Origin: Actinomycetota bacterium
GTDB taxonomy: Bacteria; Actinomycetota; Nitriliruptoria; Nitriliruptorales; JAHWKO01
Assembly (NCBI GenBank): GCA_019347855.1
Contig: JAHWKO010000004.1
Coordinates: 1-60,765 of the forward strand
Length of the DNA stretch: 60,765 nt
Direction: 5' to 3'
In this document: positions 50,628 through 59,682 of the stretch, one piece after another
Layout of the letters: each line of letters starts with the position of its first letter
How positions within the stretch are numbered: position 1 is the first letter of the stretch
Made by a program: the position numbers and the translations under genes
Notes under the pieces: model-generated
Told to the model about the DNA's origin: nothing
The model's input: only the letters and a program-made list of their open reading frames with translations
The model's database searches: none

Positions 50628-52091
50628 TCAGCCCGCGTCCTCGTCGCCTTCCGCGGCAGCTTCGCCCGTGACGTCGGCAAGTGCTTTGCGGAGAACCGCC
50701 GCCAGGTCGACGCCGGCGAGATCCTTGATCACCGGAACGGTCGTGGTGAGGACCTCTGTCACGTCCCGTGTGAGCTTCGACGCGCCCGTGCCGCCCGCAC
50801 CGCTGCCGTTACTGATGATCGTGGTCTTCCCCGCCCGTGACAGGGGCTCCGACGCTGCGGCCACGACGTCGGGCAGGACCTTCAACGCCTCGAGCGTCAC
50901 GCCCGCCTCGTTGTACTTGCGGAGCGCCTCGGCGAGCAGTCGTCGGGCGTCGGCCTCGGCCTCGCCCCGCGCCTTGATCGCGTCGGCCTCGGCGAGCCCG
51001 ACCTCGCGCTCGCGGGCCGCCTCGGCCTCCGCCTCGAGCCGGAGCGCTTCGGCCGCCTTCGCGCGGCGGACCCGATCGGCTTCGGCCTCCTGCTGGGCCC
51101 GGAACAACGCCGCTTCGGCGCTGCGCTCGTCCGCGAACTTCTCGGCCTCCGCGCGCTCGCGGACGGTCGCGTCGAGCTCGCGCCGCTGGCGTTCGGCCTC
51201 CCGCTCGGCGATCTGGATGTCCTGCAGCTTCGACTCGATCTGGCCGGCCTTGGTGGCCCGGGCGCTGGCGACGTCGACCTCCTCCTGGATCGACGCCTTC
51301 TTGAGGGACAGCTCCTTGTCAGCCTCCGCCACGTCCTTCTCGACGGAGATGCGGCGCTGCTCCTTCTCGAGCCGGGCGTCCGCCTCCTCGAGCGTCGCGT
51401 CGCGGTCGTTGTTGGCCTGAGCGATCCGTGCGTCCCTTCGGGCGCGCTCGATCTCCGGGACACCGAGCGCCTCGAGGTAACCGTTGTCGTCGGTGATCGA
51501 CTCGAAGACGAACGAGAGGAACACGTACCCGAGCGCCATCAGCTCGGGGGCCGCCTTCTCCTTCAGATCCTCGGTGAACCGGGCCTGGTCGGTGTACAGC
51601 TCGACGACCGACAGCCCCGCCACGATCGTCCGGAGGTGCCCGGCCACGACCTTCGTGAGCGCATCCCGGATCTGTTCCACGGACATCCCGAGGAAGTTCG
51701 ACGCGGCGGTCCGGACCGACGGGAAACCGTCGGCGCGCTCGTCAGGCGTCACCGGGACCTTGACGGTCGCGGTCCCGTTCACGTTGACGGGCGTGCGCTG
51801 GTCCCCGGCGAGGACCCCGATGAGCTGGACGTCGAGCTGCATCGCGTGCAGGGCGAACCGCTCGGCCTCCTCGATGAACGGGACCACGAACGTCCCGCCT
51901 CCGACGATGATCCGGAACCCGTCCCGGTCGGTCTTGGCACGGCGGCCGTACACGACCAGGGCCTCGTCCGGACCGATCCGCCGGTACCGGCGCCGGTAGA
52001 CCAGCCACGCGACGAGCAGCAGGAACCCGACGCCGAGGATGACCCCGAAGAACGTCACGATCCCACTGACGAAGTCGGTCAGGCCTTCCAC
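50628..52091 (-). CDS. Flotillin-like SPFH/Band-7 protein
   Basis: A 487-residue membrane scaffold protein. One N-terminal helix (about 8-32) anchors it. The SPFH domain (about 40-210) includes PDEALVVYGRR, VPFIEEAERFALHAMQLDV and SVEQIRDALTKVVAGHLRTIVAGLSVVEL. The region 215-400 is a long Ala/Glu/Arg-rich coiled coil (many EAE and RRA repeats), and the C-terminus is a flexible Gly-rich tail. This is the flotillin/YqiK plan, forming membrane microdomains. GTG 52091 has GGAGG 6 nt upstream. No NfeD gene is adjacent; instead the (EP)n protein follows. Confidence 0.88.
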   Translation of the reverse strand: MEGLTDFVSGIVTFFGVILGVGFLLLVAWLVYRRRYRRIGPDEALVVYGRRAKTDRDGFRIIVGGGTFVVPFIEEAERFALHAMQLDVQLIGVLAGDQRTPVNVNGTATVKVPVTPDERADGFPSVRTAASNFLGMSVEQIRDALTKVVAGHLRTIVAGLSVVELYTDQARFTEDLKEKAAPELMALGYVFLSFVFESITDDNGYLEALGVPEIERARRDARIAQANNDRDATLEEADARLEKEQRRISVEKDVAEADKELSLKKASIQEEVDVASARATKAGQIESKLQDIQIAEREAERQRRELDATVRERAEAEKFADERSAEAALFRAQQEAEADRVRRAKAAEALRLEAEAEAAREREVGLAEADAIKARGEAEADARRLLAEALRKYNEAGVTLEALKVLPDVVAAASEPLSRAGKTTIISNGSGAGGTGASKLTRDVTEVLTTTVPVIKDLAGVDLAAVLRKALADVTGEAAAEGDEDAG

Positions 52092-52128
52092 GTCGTTCCT
52101 CCCGATCCCGGACGGGCAACCGTAGCGC

Positions 52129-53043
52129 TCAGGCCGTCCTGTGGGCACCCCTTCGCGATGTGGTGCTCGCGGCCTCGAACCGGTCCACGGCGAGCTGCAA
52201 CGCGTGTGCGGCGCCGTCGACGTCGACCTCCGGCACCACGAGGTGGGCGAGCTCCTTCACGGCGGGTTCGGCCTGTCCCATGGCGATCGCCGTCCCCGCG
52301 CGCGACAGCATCGACAGGTCGTTGTGTCCGTCGCCGATCGCCACGACCTCCGTCATGTCCACGCCCACGTGGGACGCTGCCCGTACGAGTGCGACGCCCT
52401 TGTCCGCGTCAGGATGGGTCACGTTGATGAAGGACACACCAGCGGCCAACGGCGAGGTGGCGACCCCGCACGCGAGACCGGCGTCCCGGAGCAGGCTGAC
52501 GGTGGGTTCCGGGGTGCGGTCGAAGATCGCGACGGTGGCCTTCACGACCTCTGTGGCGGACGGATCCAGCTCGTGAGTGAAGCCCGATGGGTCCTGGTGC
52601 AGCATGCCCCAGTGGACCGCGGCCTCCTCCCGGTCGTCGGTCACGAGGTAGCCGTCCCCGACGTAGAGCTCGGCGTACAGGTCGTGCTGCCGGCAGAGCT
52701 CGAGGAGCCGTTCGGCCTGCGGACGCTCGAGCGGCCACGTCGCGATCGTCTCGCCCGCGGCGCGGACCATCGCTCCGTTGTGCAGGACGTGAGGACCGTC
52801 CACCCGGGTCTGCAGCCACAGTGGTTCGACCGCCGCCCGCATCCTGCCCGTCGCGAACCCGACCCGCAGGCCGGCGTCCTGCGCGCTGCGCAGAGCGAAC
52901 ACGACCCGCTCGCTCGCCTCCGGTGCCGTTCCGAGCAGCGTCCCGTCGACGTCCGCCACGACGTAGCGGGGTCGCGGCGCCCGCCAGTCCTCGAACCTGC
53001 CGCCCGGGAGCACCTCGGGCGGGAGGTCGCCCTCCGGTGTCAC
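52129..53043 (-). CDS. HAD-superfamily (Cof-type) phosphatase
   Basis: A 304-residue HAD hydrolase: motif I VADVDGTLLG with the nucleophile aspartate, a C2 cap, a basic residue in HPDADKGVAL and motif IV GDGHNDLSML. This is the Cof subfamily, which acts on sugar phosphates and related small molecules; the natural substrate is unknown. The GTG start overlaps the DUF3467 stop (GTGA). Confidence 0.88.
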   Translation of the reverse strand: MTPEGDLPPEVLPGGRFEDWRAPRPRYVVADVDGTLLGTAPEASERVVFALRSAQDAGLRVGFATGRMRAAVEPLWLQTRVDGPHVLHNGAMVRAAGETIATWPLERPQAERLLELCRQHDLYAELYVGDGYLVTDDREEAAVHWGMLHQDPSGFTHELDPSATEVVKATVAIFDRTPEPTVSLLRDAGLACGVATSPLAAGVSFINVTHPDADKGVALVRAASHVGVDMTEVVAIGDGHNDLSMLSRAGTAIAMGQAEPAVKELAHLVVPEVDVDGAAHALQLAVDRFEAASTTSRRGAHRTA

Positions 53044-53330
53044 TCGTCCACAACCGGCACGGAGCCGAAGCGTTCCTCGTAGTTGGCGAGGTTCGTGTTC
53101 AGCGCGCGCAGGACCTTGCCCACCATCGTCGGGGCGATCCGGATGCGCGACACGACCTCGGCACGGCGTTCGTTCCCCCCGCCGGGTTGGAGCTGGCAGA
53201 AGTCCAGCGTGAACTCGTGTGGCGAGTGGGACACGATCAGGAAGTTCGCGTACTCGCCGTGCCGCAGCTCGTCGGGCACGGATACCTGGAGCTGCGTGCC
53301 AGGTTGCGGGTCGGGTTGCTCGTCACTCAC
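53040..53330 (-). CDS. DUF3467 protein
   Basis: A 96-residue protein matching DUF3467: VPDELRHGEYANFLIVSHSPHEFTLDFCQL, then VSRIRIAPTMVGKVLRALNTNLANYEERFG. The family is small, cytoplasmic and uncharacterised. GTG start; it overlaps the HAD gene and lies 25 nt after the PBP4-like gene. Confidence 0.85.
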   Translation of the reverse strand: MSDEQPDPQPGTQLQVSVPDELRHGEYANFLIVSHSPHEFTLDFCQLQPGGGNERRAEVVSRIRIAPTMVGKVLRALNTNLANYEERFGSVPVVDE

Positions 53331-53355
53331 GGGGACCTCCGGTGTCGCTGCGAGC

Positions 53356-54852
53356 CTACTGAGGGCACTCGAGGCGGTACGGGGACGGGCTGGGGGCCGG
53401 CGTGGTGGTGACCGGCACGTCGTGGCGGATGCAGCCGTACAGGTCCTCGACGAGGGCGAGGATGATCTCGTCGGTCAGTTCGCGCGCCGGCCAGCGAGCA
53501 GCGCCGTCGAGGTCGTTGGCGACGACCGAGAAGTGGAACCGCTCGTCACCGTTGCCGAGGACGGTCCCGGCCAACGATCGGACATCGTCGAGCGTCCCCG
53601 TCTTGCCGAGGAGGCGTCCCGCCGCGACGCTGCCCCGCAGGCGGCGGCGCAAGGTGCCGCTCTCGCCTGCCACTGCCATCAGGCTGCTCCACAGGTCCTC
53701 GGTCTCGCGCATCTCGAGGTCGAGCGCCGCGAGGACGGCTGCCGACAGGCGGTCGTCGCGGGACAGCCCGGAGCCGTCCGCGAACACCGCGCCCTCCAGG
53801 TCCAGCTCCAGCTCGTCCAGCGCGGCGCGGACCGCTCGATCCGCTCCGGGCCACGTGGCATCCCCGGCGTGGAGTCCCAGCGTGAGGAAGATGCCCTCGG
53901 CCATGTGGTTGTCGCTGCGCTGGATCACGTGCTTCAGCATCTCGAGCAGCGTCGGGCTCTCGACGCTAGCCAGCTGGATGCTCGCTGCTGGTGGCTCGCG
54001 GGTCTCCGCGGCGCCCCGTTCGATCACGACCCCGCGGTCGCTGAGCAGCTGCCAGAGCTCTCGAGCCGCCTCGCCCGCCGGATCGTCGACGATGTCGCTG
54101 ACGACCCGACCGTCCTTCTCGAACAGGCGGAGCCCCGCGTTGACCGTGAGGCCGCTGACGTAGCGGATCTCGCGCTCGTCGATGTAGCGGTCCGGCCATC
54201 CCGGGGCGAGCGGTGCGGCGTCGAAGACCGTCGGGTCGCCGAGCACAGTGCCGGTCAGACGGCGGAGACCGGCGGCGACGAGCTGGTCGGCTAGGGCTTC
54301 CAGAGGGGTCCGGGGGCGTTGCGGGTAGGCCTCCGCTCCGTACCGCGGCGTCGCGAGCGCGGGGTCACCGCTGCCGACGAGGACGATGTCGCCCGGCAGG
54401 ACGCCGTCGCGGTTGATCGGGGCGGTGGCTCGCACCGTCGTCTCGTAGCGGAACTCCGGCCCGAGCACGCGCATGGCCGCTGCGGCTGTTGCCAGCTTCT
54501 GGGTCGATGCTGGGAGCATCGGATCGTCGGCACGGTGTGCGAAGACCTCCCGGCCGTGCTCGTCGTACACGGCAACGCCCAGCTGCCGGACCTGCTCGAA
54601 GCGCGGTTCGCCGAGGAGGCCAGCCAGCCGCGCCCGCAGCTCGTCGTCGTCCGACGGGGGCCGTACGACGGGGACGGGATCAGGGCTCGCCGACGGCGGC
54701 GGCGCCAACGGTGCCGGGGCGGCGCTCTCGACCGGGCTCGGCATGGCGCTCCGGTCGCCCTCGGGTCCAGCCTCGGGAGCTGTCCCTGGAGCGGAACATC
54801 CGACGACCGACACGATGAGCGCGGCGATGACCAGGGGGGAGGGGGTGCGCAT
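53356..54852 (-). CDS. PBP4-type D-Ala-D-Ala carboxypeptidase/endopeptidase (lipoprotein)
   Basis: A 498-residue S13-family enzyme that trims peptidoglycan peptides. It has a lipoprotein-type N-terminus with lipobox VSVVGC (C19), a Pro/Ala/Ser-rich linker (to about 68) and the catalytic SxxK S116-T-Q-K119. SDN is seen in QRSDNHMAEG, and KTG in LGKTGTLDD. All three catalytic motifs are present, so the enzyme should be active. ATG 54852 has no Shine-Dalgarno sequence but has TACCCT 7 nt upstream. It heads the minus-strand run and is divergent from pgi. Confidence 0.93.
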   Translation of the reverse strand: MRTPSPLVIAALIVSVVGCSAPGTAPEAGPEGDRSAMPSPVESAAPAPLAPPPSASPDPVPVVRPPSDDDELRARLAGLLGEPRFEQVRQLGVAVYDEHGREVFAHRADDPMLPASTQKLATAAAAMRVLGPEFRYETTVRATAPINRDGVLPGDIVLVGSGDPALATPRYGAEAYPQRPRTPLEALADQLVAAGLRRLTGTVLGDPTVFDAAPLAPGWPDRYIDEREIRYVSGLTVNAGLRLFEKDGRVVSDIVDDPAGEAARELWQLLSDRGVVIERGAAETREPPAASIQLASVESPTLLEMLKHVIQRSDNHMAEGIFLTLGLHAGDATWPGADRAVRAALDELELDLEGAVFADGSGLSRDDRLSAAVLAALDLEMRETEDLWSSLMAVAGESGTLRRRLRGSVAAGRLLGKTGTLDDVRSLAGTVLGNGDERFHFSVVANDLDGAARWPARELTDEIILALVEDLYGCIRHDVPVTTTPAPSPSPYRLECPQ

Positions 54853-54859
54853 CGCGCGG

Positions 54860-54865
54860 AGGGTA
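54860..54865 (-). promoter_or_regulatory. -10-like TACCCT, probable leaderless start
   Basis: TACCCT on the minus strand lies 7 nt before ATG 54852 of the PBP4-like gene. No ribosome binding site fits in the gap. Confidence 0.45.
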
Positions 54866-54970
54866 CTGCGGGCACCGGCTCGCGCTCGTGTCGCCGGCGA
54901 CGGGACGACCGTCCGACCTCCCTGCTCGACCTCGTTCCTACCCTCGGCACGAGCGACCCCGGAGGGATGC

Positions 54971-56497
54971 ATGACCGACGCAGCGGAACACCTGGGCGTG
55001 ATCGAGGACGCCGTCGAGCACGCGCTCGACGAGCTCGCTGAACGCAAGGCGGTCCGGCGGGTCTGGGAGCGCGATCACACCCTCTGGAGCGACGACCCGA
55101 CCGAGATCACCGACCGGTTGGGGTGGCTGGACTGCGCGCGCGAGTCAACGGACCTGATCGCGGAGCTCCGGACGTTCGCCACCGACGTGGCCACGGAAGG
55201 GATCACGACCGTGACCGTCGTCGGGATGGGCGGGTCGAGCCTGTTCGCGGACGTCATGGGGACGATCCACCGAGGTGCGGGGCTCGACGTCCGGGTCCTC
55301 GACTCGACCGATCCTGCCGCCGTCCGACGGGTGGAGCGGTCCGGCGACACCCAGCTGTTCGTCATCGCGTCCAAGTCCGGAACGACGGTGGAGACGAGGA
55401 GCCACCTGTCCTACCTGTGGGAGGCGACGGGCCACGCAGCGGACCGCTTCGTGGTCATCACGGATCCGGGATCCCCGCTGGCGGAGTTGTCCCGCACACG
55501 TGGCTTCCGCCGCACGTTCGAGAACCGCCCGGACATCGGCGGTCGCTACTCGGCCCTGTCCCTCTTCGGGCTCGTGCCGGCGGCGCTCGCGGGCGCGGAG
55601 CTGGAACGTCTACTCGACCGAGCGTCCACGATGGCGGAGCGCTCCGCCGAGGACGTGCCCCCGTACGACAACCCGGCGGCACGTCTGGCCGCGGTGCTCG
55701 TGGCCGGCGTCAGGAGGGGTCGGGACAAGCTCACGCTCCAGCTGCCCTCCGAGGTCGAGATCCTGGGGGACTGGATCGAGCAGCTCGTCGCCGAGTCGCT
55801 GGGGAAGGGGGGAACGGGCGTGGTTCCCGTCGTCCGCGAGCCGGCACCGGACGACCCTGCGGGCTACGGGGACGACCGCGTCTTCGTCTCGTTCGGACCG
55901 CTCCCATCAGCCCGTCAGCTGTCCGCGGCTGGGCATCCCGTCGTGGAGCTGCCCTTCGCGGAACCGGCTGACATCGGGGGAGAGGTACTCCGCTGGGAGC
56001 TCGCGACGGCGCTCGCGGGGGCGTTGCTGGGGGTCCACCCCTTCGATCAGCCCGACGTGGCTGCCGCGAAGCGAGCGACGGCCGAGGTTCTGGACGAGGG
56101 CGTCCGCGACCTGCCCACGGAACCGCTCCAGCCGCTCCTCGACGAGGTCACCGCCGGCGATCACGTCGCGATCCTGGCGTACGTCGACCCGGATGCGCCG
56201 GTCGTCACCGCCTTGCGCGCGACGGCGGGTCGACTGCGTGACGAGCTCGGGGTCCCGGTGAACGTCGGGCTGGGTCCGCGCTACCTCCACTCGACCGGCC
56301 AGCTGCACAAGGGTGGCCCCGACACGGGCGTGTTCCTCCAGGTCGTCGGCGAGGACGAGGAGGAGCTGCCGATCCCCGGCGAACCCCACGGGTTCTCGAC
56401 CCTCAAACGGGCGCAGGCCGCGGGCGATCTCCGAGCGCTTCGCGACCGTGGTCGGCGCGCGGCCCGCGTCGACCTCGACGCCCTGCTCCAGCGCTGA
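54971..56497 (+). CDS. pgi: Glucose-6-phosphate isomerase
   Basis: Interconverts glucose-6-phosphate and fructose-6-phosphate. The 508-residue protein has GMGGSSL (phosphate contact), IASKSGTTVET and RPDIGGRYSALSLFGLVPAAL. The C-terminal LGPRYLHSTGQLHKGGPDTGVFLQ contains the lysine and histidine region. It resembles the Pgi half of the actinobacterial/cyanobacterial transaldolase-Pgi fusions rather than the classical enzyme, but no transaldolase domain is fused. ATG 54971 has GGAGGGA 4-5 nt upstream and a TACCCT element at 54939-54944. Confidence 0.9.
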   Translation: MTDAAEHLGVIEDAVEHALDELAERKAVRRVWERDHTLWSDDPTEITDRLGWLDCARESTDLIAELRTFATDVATEGITTVTVVGMGGSSLFADVMGTIHRGAGLDVRVLDSTDPAAVRRVERSGDTQLFVIASKSGTTVETRSHLSYLWEATGHAADRFVVITDPGSPLAELSRTRGFRRTFENRPDIGGRYSALSLFGLVPAALAGAELERLLDRASTMAERSAEDVPPYDNPAARLAAVLVAGVRRGRDKLTLQLPSEVEILGDWIEQLVAESLGKGGTGVVPVVREPAPDDPAGYGDDRVFVSFGPLPSARQLSAAGHPVVELPFAEPADIGGEVLRWELATALAGALLGVHPFDQPDVAAAKRATAEVLDEGVRDLPTEPLQPLLDEVTAGDHVAILAYVDPDAPVVTALRATAGRLRDELGVPVNVGLGPRYLHSTGQLHKGGPDTGVFLQVVGEDEEELPIPGEPHGFSTLKRAQAAGDLRALRDRGRRAARVDLDALLQR

Positions 56498-56501
56498 GGC
56501 T

Positions 56502-57422
56502 TCAGGGCAGGAGGCGCCACCGTTTCGCGAGCAACCCCTGGGCCGCGACCAGCACCAGGGTGATGAGCAGCAGGACGACCGAGAGCAGCGCGGCGTAGCC
56601 GAACCCACCGAACTCGAACGCCTGGTCGTAGATGTAGAGCGGCAGGTAGAGGGTCGCGTGGGCCGGACGTCCGTCGGTCATGATGTAGGCGGGCACGAAG
56701 CTCACCTGCAGCATCAGGATCGTGTCCCGGATCGCGAGCAGCACCAGGATCGGGGCGATCAGCGGGAACGTGACGTGTCGGAACTGCTGCCACGGTCCCG
56801 CCCCGTCGACCGCCGAGGCGTCGTACAGGTCCGGGGCGATCGTCCGGCGGGCGGCCAGCACGACCAGGAACGCCTCGCCGATCGGGAACAGCAGCATGAG
56901 GATCACGCCGAGTCGGGCGGTCCACGGCGTCGTCAGCCACGCGGGCTGGGGGAGGCCGACCATCCCGAGCATCGCGTTGAGCGGTCCGTAGAGCGGGTTC
57001 AGGATCCAGAGGAACAGCAGCGCGAGAGCGACGTCCGGCACGACCGTGGGCAGGTACGCCGCGGCCCGGTAGAGCCGTCCACCCCGGCGGGGCGCTGCCA
57101 GGAGGAGTCCGAGTCCCAGCGCGACCAGTAGGCGCAACGGCACCACGATCACGGTGTGAGCCAACGATGCTCGGATCGACGCGTAGAACAGCGGGTCCGC
57201 CAGCATGCGGCGGACGTTGGCGAGCCCGGTGAACCGCGCGGTCGGTGTGAGTCCGGAGTAGTCCGTGAGCGCGTACCCGATGTTCATGACCGCGGGCACC
57301 GCGATCAGCAGCACGACTCCGATCGCGTACGGGGCCAGGAACATCCCACCGGCCCCCTGCCCCCGCAGGGCGGTGCGGAGGCGGCTGTCGACCCGGGGCG
57401 TCGTCGCCTCCCGGATGCTCAT
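56502..57422 (-). CDS. Sugar ABC transporter permease (MalF/UgpA-like)
   Basis: A 306-residue permease with six hydrophobic segments. The EAA loop is DASAVDGAGPWQQFRHVTFPLIAP, the family's ATPase contact. It overlaps the binding-protein gene by ATGA and ends the three-gene sugar operon. No ATPase gene is present, so it probably shares a multitask MsiK-type ATPase encoded elsewhere. Confidence 0.9.
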   Translation of the reverse strand: MSIREATTPRVDSRLRTALRGQGAGGMFLAPYAIGVVLLIAVPAVMNIGYALTDYSGLTPTARFTGLANVRRMLADPLFYASIRASLAHTVIVVPLRLLVALGLGLLLAAPRRGGRLYRAAAYLPTVVPDVALALLFLWILNPLYGPLNAMLGMVGLPQPAWLTTPWTARLGVILMLLFPIGEAFLVVLAARRTIAPDLYDASAVDGAGPWQQFRHVTFPLIAPILVLLAIRDTILMLQVSFVPAYIMTDGRPAHATLYLPLYIYDQAFEFGGFGYAALLSVVLLLITLVLVAAQGLLAKRWRLLP

Positions 57423-58699
57423 CCGCCGGGGACCTGCTCGAACAACGGATCGGTCTCACGGTGGAGCCGTTCGATGCCCTCGTCGCGGGGGATCCGCCCG
57501 TAGAAGAGGTCCTCGACGATCGCGTCGCCGACCTGTTCGACCTTCGGCCACGAGCCGATCGTGGGCGAGACCCGCATCCGCTCGACGTTGCGCAGGTACA
57601 CCTCCGAGTTCTCAGGTTCGGAGCCGGGCTGGAGGAACGCCGACGACTCGGCAACGTCGGTCCTAGAAGGCACCGTGCGCCCCGACTCCGCGAGGATCTC
57701 CTGTCCCCGCTGTCCCATGGCGTACTCGATCAGGCGCCAGGCATCGTCCTTCCGGTCGCTGCCCGCCGAGATGCAGTAGGCGTCCGAGTGGAGGATGGTC
57801 GTGGCCTCGGCATCCGGCGTGGGGGCGGGTAGCGGCCCGACGTCCCAGTCGAAGTCCTCGATCGTTCGCAACGTCGGCACCTCGACCCGGCTGGACAGGA
57901 GCATCCCGAGCCCGCCCTGGAGGAAGCGCGACAGCTTGTCGAGCGACCGCTCCTCCTGATCCGGTGGCACGACCTCGTGGACCAGCGACAGGTCCAGGTA
58001 CCAGTCCAGTGCCTCCCGGGTGGCGCCGTCCTGCAGGGTGAGCCGCGTCGGGGTGACGGGGTCGTCGACGAAGGTCCCGCCGTTCTGCCAGACCCAGGGA
58101 GCGATCTTGATCAGCTCCGCGTCGATGCCGAGGCCGTAGTGCTCGCCGTCGGTGAGCGCCTCGGCCGTGCGGACGAAATCGTCCCACGTCCACCCCTCAC
58201 GCGGCGGCTGGAGACCCTTCTCCTCGAACAGGTCGGCGTGGTAGTAGACGACGAGTGAGGAGGTGTTCTGCGGCATGCACGAGAGCGTCTCGCCGTCGTA
58301 CCGGAACGCGTCGAAGGGGGTCTCGGCGAACATCTCCGCGTCGAGCTCCTGGCTGGCCTCGAGGTAGGGCTCGACCGGTGCGAGCGCCCCAGCTGCGGCG
58401 AACTGGCCGTACGTGCGCCAGTTCACCAGGAACACGTCGCCGGGCTCGCCACCCGACATACCGGTGGTGAGCCTCGCGAGCAGGTCGCTCTTCCTCGCGA
58501 ACGGGGTCATGCGGACCTCGAGCCCGGTCTGCTCCTCGAACCCGGCGACCATCTCTTCGTACCCGTTGACCTCCTCGGCGTTCGCTGCGAGCAGGAAGGT
58601 CAGTGGGATGTCGGCGTCCTCGGTGCCGTTGCCAGAACCGCACGCCCCGGCGATCAGCGCGAGCACGGTGATCGTCGCGGTCAGGGTCGGTGCTCTCAC
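57419..58699 (-). CDS. Sugar ABC transporter substrate-binding lipoprotein
   Basis: A 426-residue family-1 (MalE-like) solute-binding protein. Signal peptide with lipobox LIAGAC (about residue 20), then MVAGFEEQTGLEVRM, DVFLVNWRTYGQFAAAGAL, NTSSLVVYYHADLFEEKGL and the C-terminal AWRLIEYAMGQRGQEIL. It captures a carbohydrate outside the membrane; the sugar is unknown. GTG 58699 has GGGAGGAG 6-7 nt upstream and overlaps the previous stop. Confidence 0.9.
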   Translation of the reverse strand: MRAPTLTATITVLALIAGACGSGNGTEDADIPLTFLLAANAEEVNGYEEMVAGFEEQTGLEVRMTPFARKSDLLARLTTGMSGGEPGDVFLVNWRTYGQFAAAGALAPVEPYLEASQELDAEMFAETPFDAFRYDGETLSCMPQNTSSLVVYYHADLFEEKGLQPPREGWTWDDFVRTAEALTDGEHYGLGIDAELIKIAPWVWQNGGTFVDDPVTPTRLTLQDGATREALDWYLDLSLVHEVVPPDQEERSLDKLSRFLQGGLGMLLSSRVEVPTLRTIEDFDWDVGPLPAPTPDAEATTILHSDAYCISAGSDRKDDAWRLIEYAMGQRGQEILAESGRTVPSRTDVAESSAFLQPGSEPENSEVYLRNVERMRVSPTIGSWPKVEQVGDAIVEDLFYGRIPRDEGIERLHRETDPLFEQVPGG

Positions 58700-59559
58700 G
58701 GTTCGTCTCCTCCCAGGAGGCGGCGTGGATCGTCGAACAGGACCCGCTGCGCGCCCAACAACAGGAGGAGGACGGGGATCGAGACCATGACCGAACCCGC
58801 CATCAGCAGGGGCCAGTCGGTGGGGTTCAGCTGCTGCAGGAACCGCAGACCGAGCGGCAGGGTGAACCGGTCGATCGACGACAGGTACAGCAGAGGATCG
58901 ATGAAGTTGGACCAGTGGAAGGTGAACGACAGGACGAGGACCGCGAGCGTCGCGACCCGGACCTGGGGCAGCGCGATCCGCCACCACAGCCCGAGGTTCG
59001 ACGCACCGTCGAGGCGCCCGGCGTCCAGCTGCTCGTCGGACACCCGTCCGAACGCCCAGGCGTAGACCAGTACGTAGAACGGGTTGGTGGCCATGAGCCC
59101 CAGGGCGATCAGCGGCACGAAGCCGTCGGTGAGGCCCGCGACACGGAACAGCTGGAACCTGGTCGCCCACACCGCCGTCACCGGGATCAGCATGAGGATC
59201 ACGGTGACGATCACCACCCGGCGAGCGCCTGGGCGGGTCAACAGACGGATCCCGAAGCCCGCGAGCGACCCCACCACCACCGTCAGTGGCACGGCCAGGA
59301 CCGCGACGATCACCGAGTTCCGCAGGAACGTCGTCATCGGCAGGAAGTCGTCGAGCCGGCGGTAGGACTCCAACGTCGGGTCGGAGGGGAGCAGCTCGAC
59401 CCCGACGGTGGGTACCGAGCCGGGGGCCCGCAGGGAACCGGTGATCATGAACACCAGAGGCAGCACCATGAGGGCCACCGCCGCGACGGGCACGAGGTGG
59501 CGGACAGCGAACCGCCGCAGCCGACGACCGGCCGGGAGGGTGGGGGAGTGCTCCAGCAC
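58696..59559 (-). CDS. Sugar ABC transporter permease (MalG/UgpE-like)
   Basis: A 287-residue permease with six hydrophobic segments. The EAA loop is DAGRLDGASNLGLWWRIALPQVR. The first gene of the operon. GTG 59559 has TAGGCT 6 nt upstream and no Shine-Dalgarno sequence. It is divergent from the osmC gene, with 123 nt between them. Confidence 0.9.
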   Translation of the reverse strand: MLEHSPTLPAGRRLRRFAVRHLVPVAAVALMVLPLVFMITGSLRAPGSVPTVGVELLPSDPTLESYRRLDDFLPMTTFLRNSVIVAVLAVPLTVVVGSLAGFGIRLLTRPGARRVVIVTVILMLIPVTAVWATRFQLFRVAGLTDGFVPLIALGLMATNPFYVLVYAWAFGRVSDEQLDAGRLDGASNLGLWWRIALPQVRVATLAVLVLSFTFHWSNFIDPLLYLSSIDRFTLPLGLRFLQQLNPTDWPLLMAGSVMVSIPVLLLLLGAQRVLFDDPRRLLGGDEP

Positions 59560-59565
59560 GGCGGG

Positions 59566-59571
59566 AGCCTA
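59566..59571 (-). promoter_or_regulatory. -10-like TAGGCT, probable leaderless start of sugar operon
   Basis: TAGGCT on the minus strand lies 6 nt before GTG 59559. The gap is too short for a ribosome binding site. Confidence 0.45.
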
Positions 59572-59633
59572 CCCGCGTCGGCTCGACGCCCGGCGAGGCC
59601 GGCAACCCCCCCGTGACGTTCGTCCGGGGTGCC

Positions 59634-59639
59634 TACCCT
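59634..59639 (+). promoter_or_regulatory. -10-like TACCCT of the osmC gene
   Basis: TACCCT lies 43 nt upstream of ATG 59683, leaving room for a leader with the GAGGAG site at 59671-59676. Confidence 0.4.
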
Positions 59640-59682
59640 GGCGTATGTGATGCTGGGGACGAGCGTCGATGAGGAGCGAACC

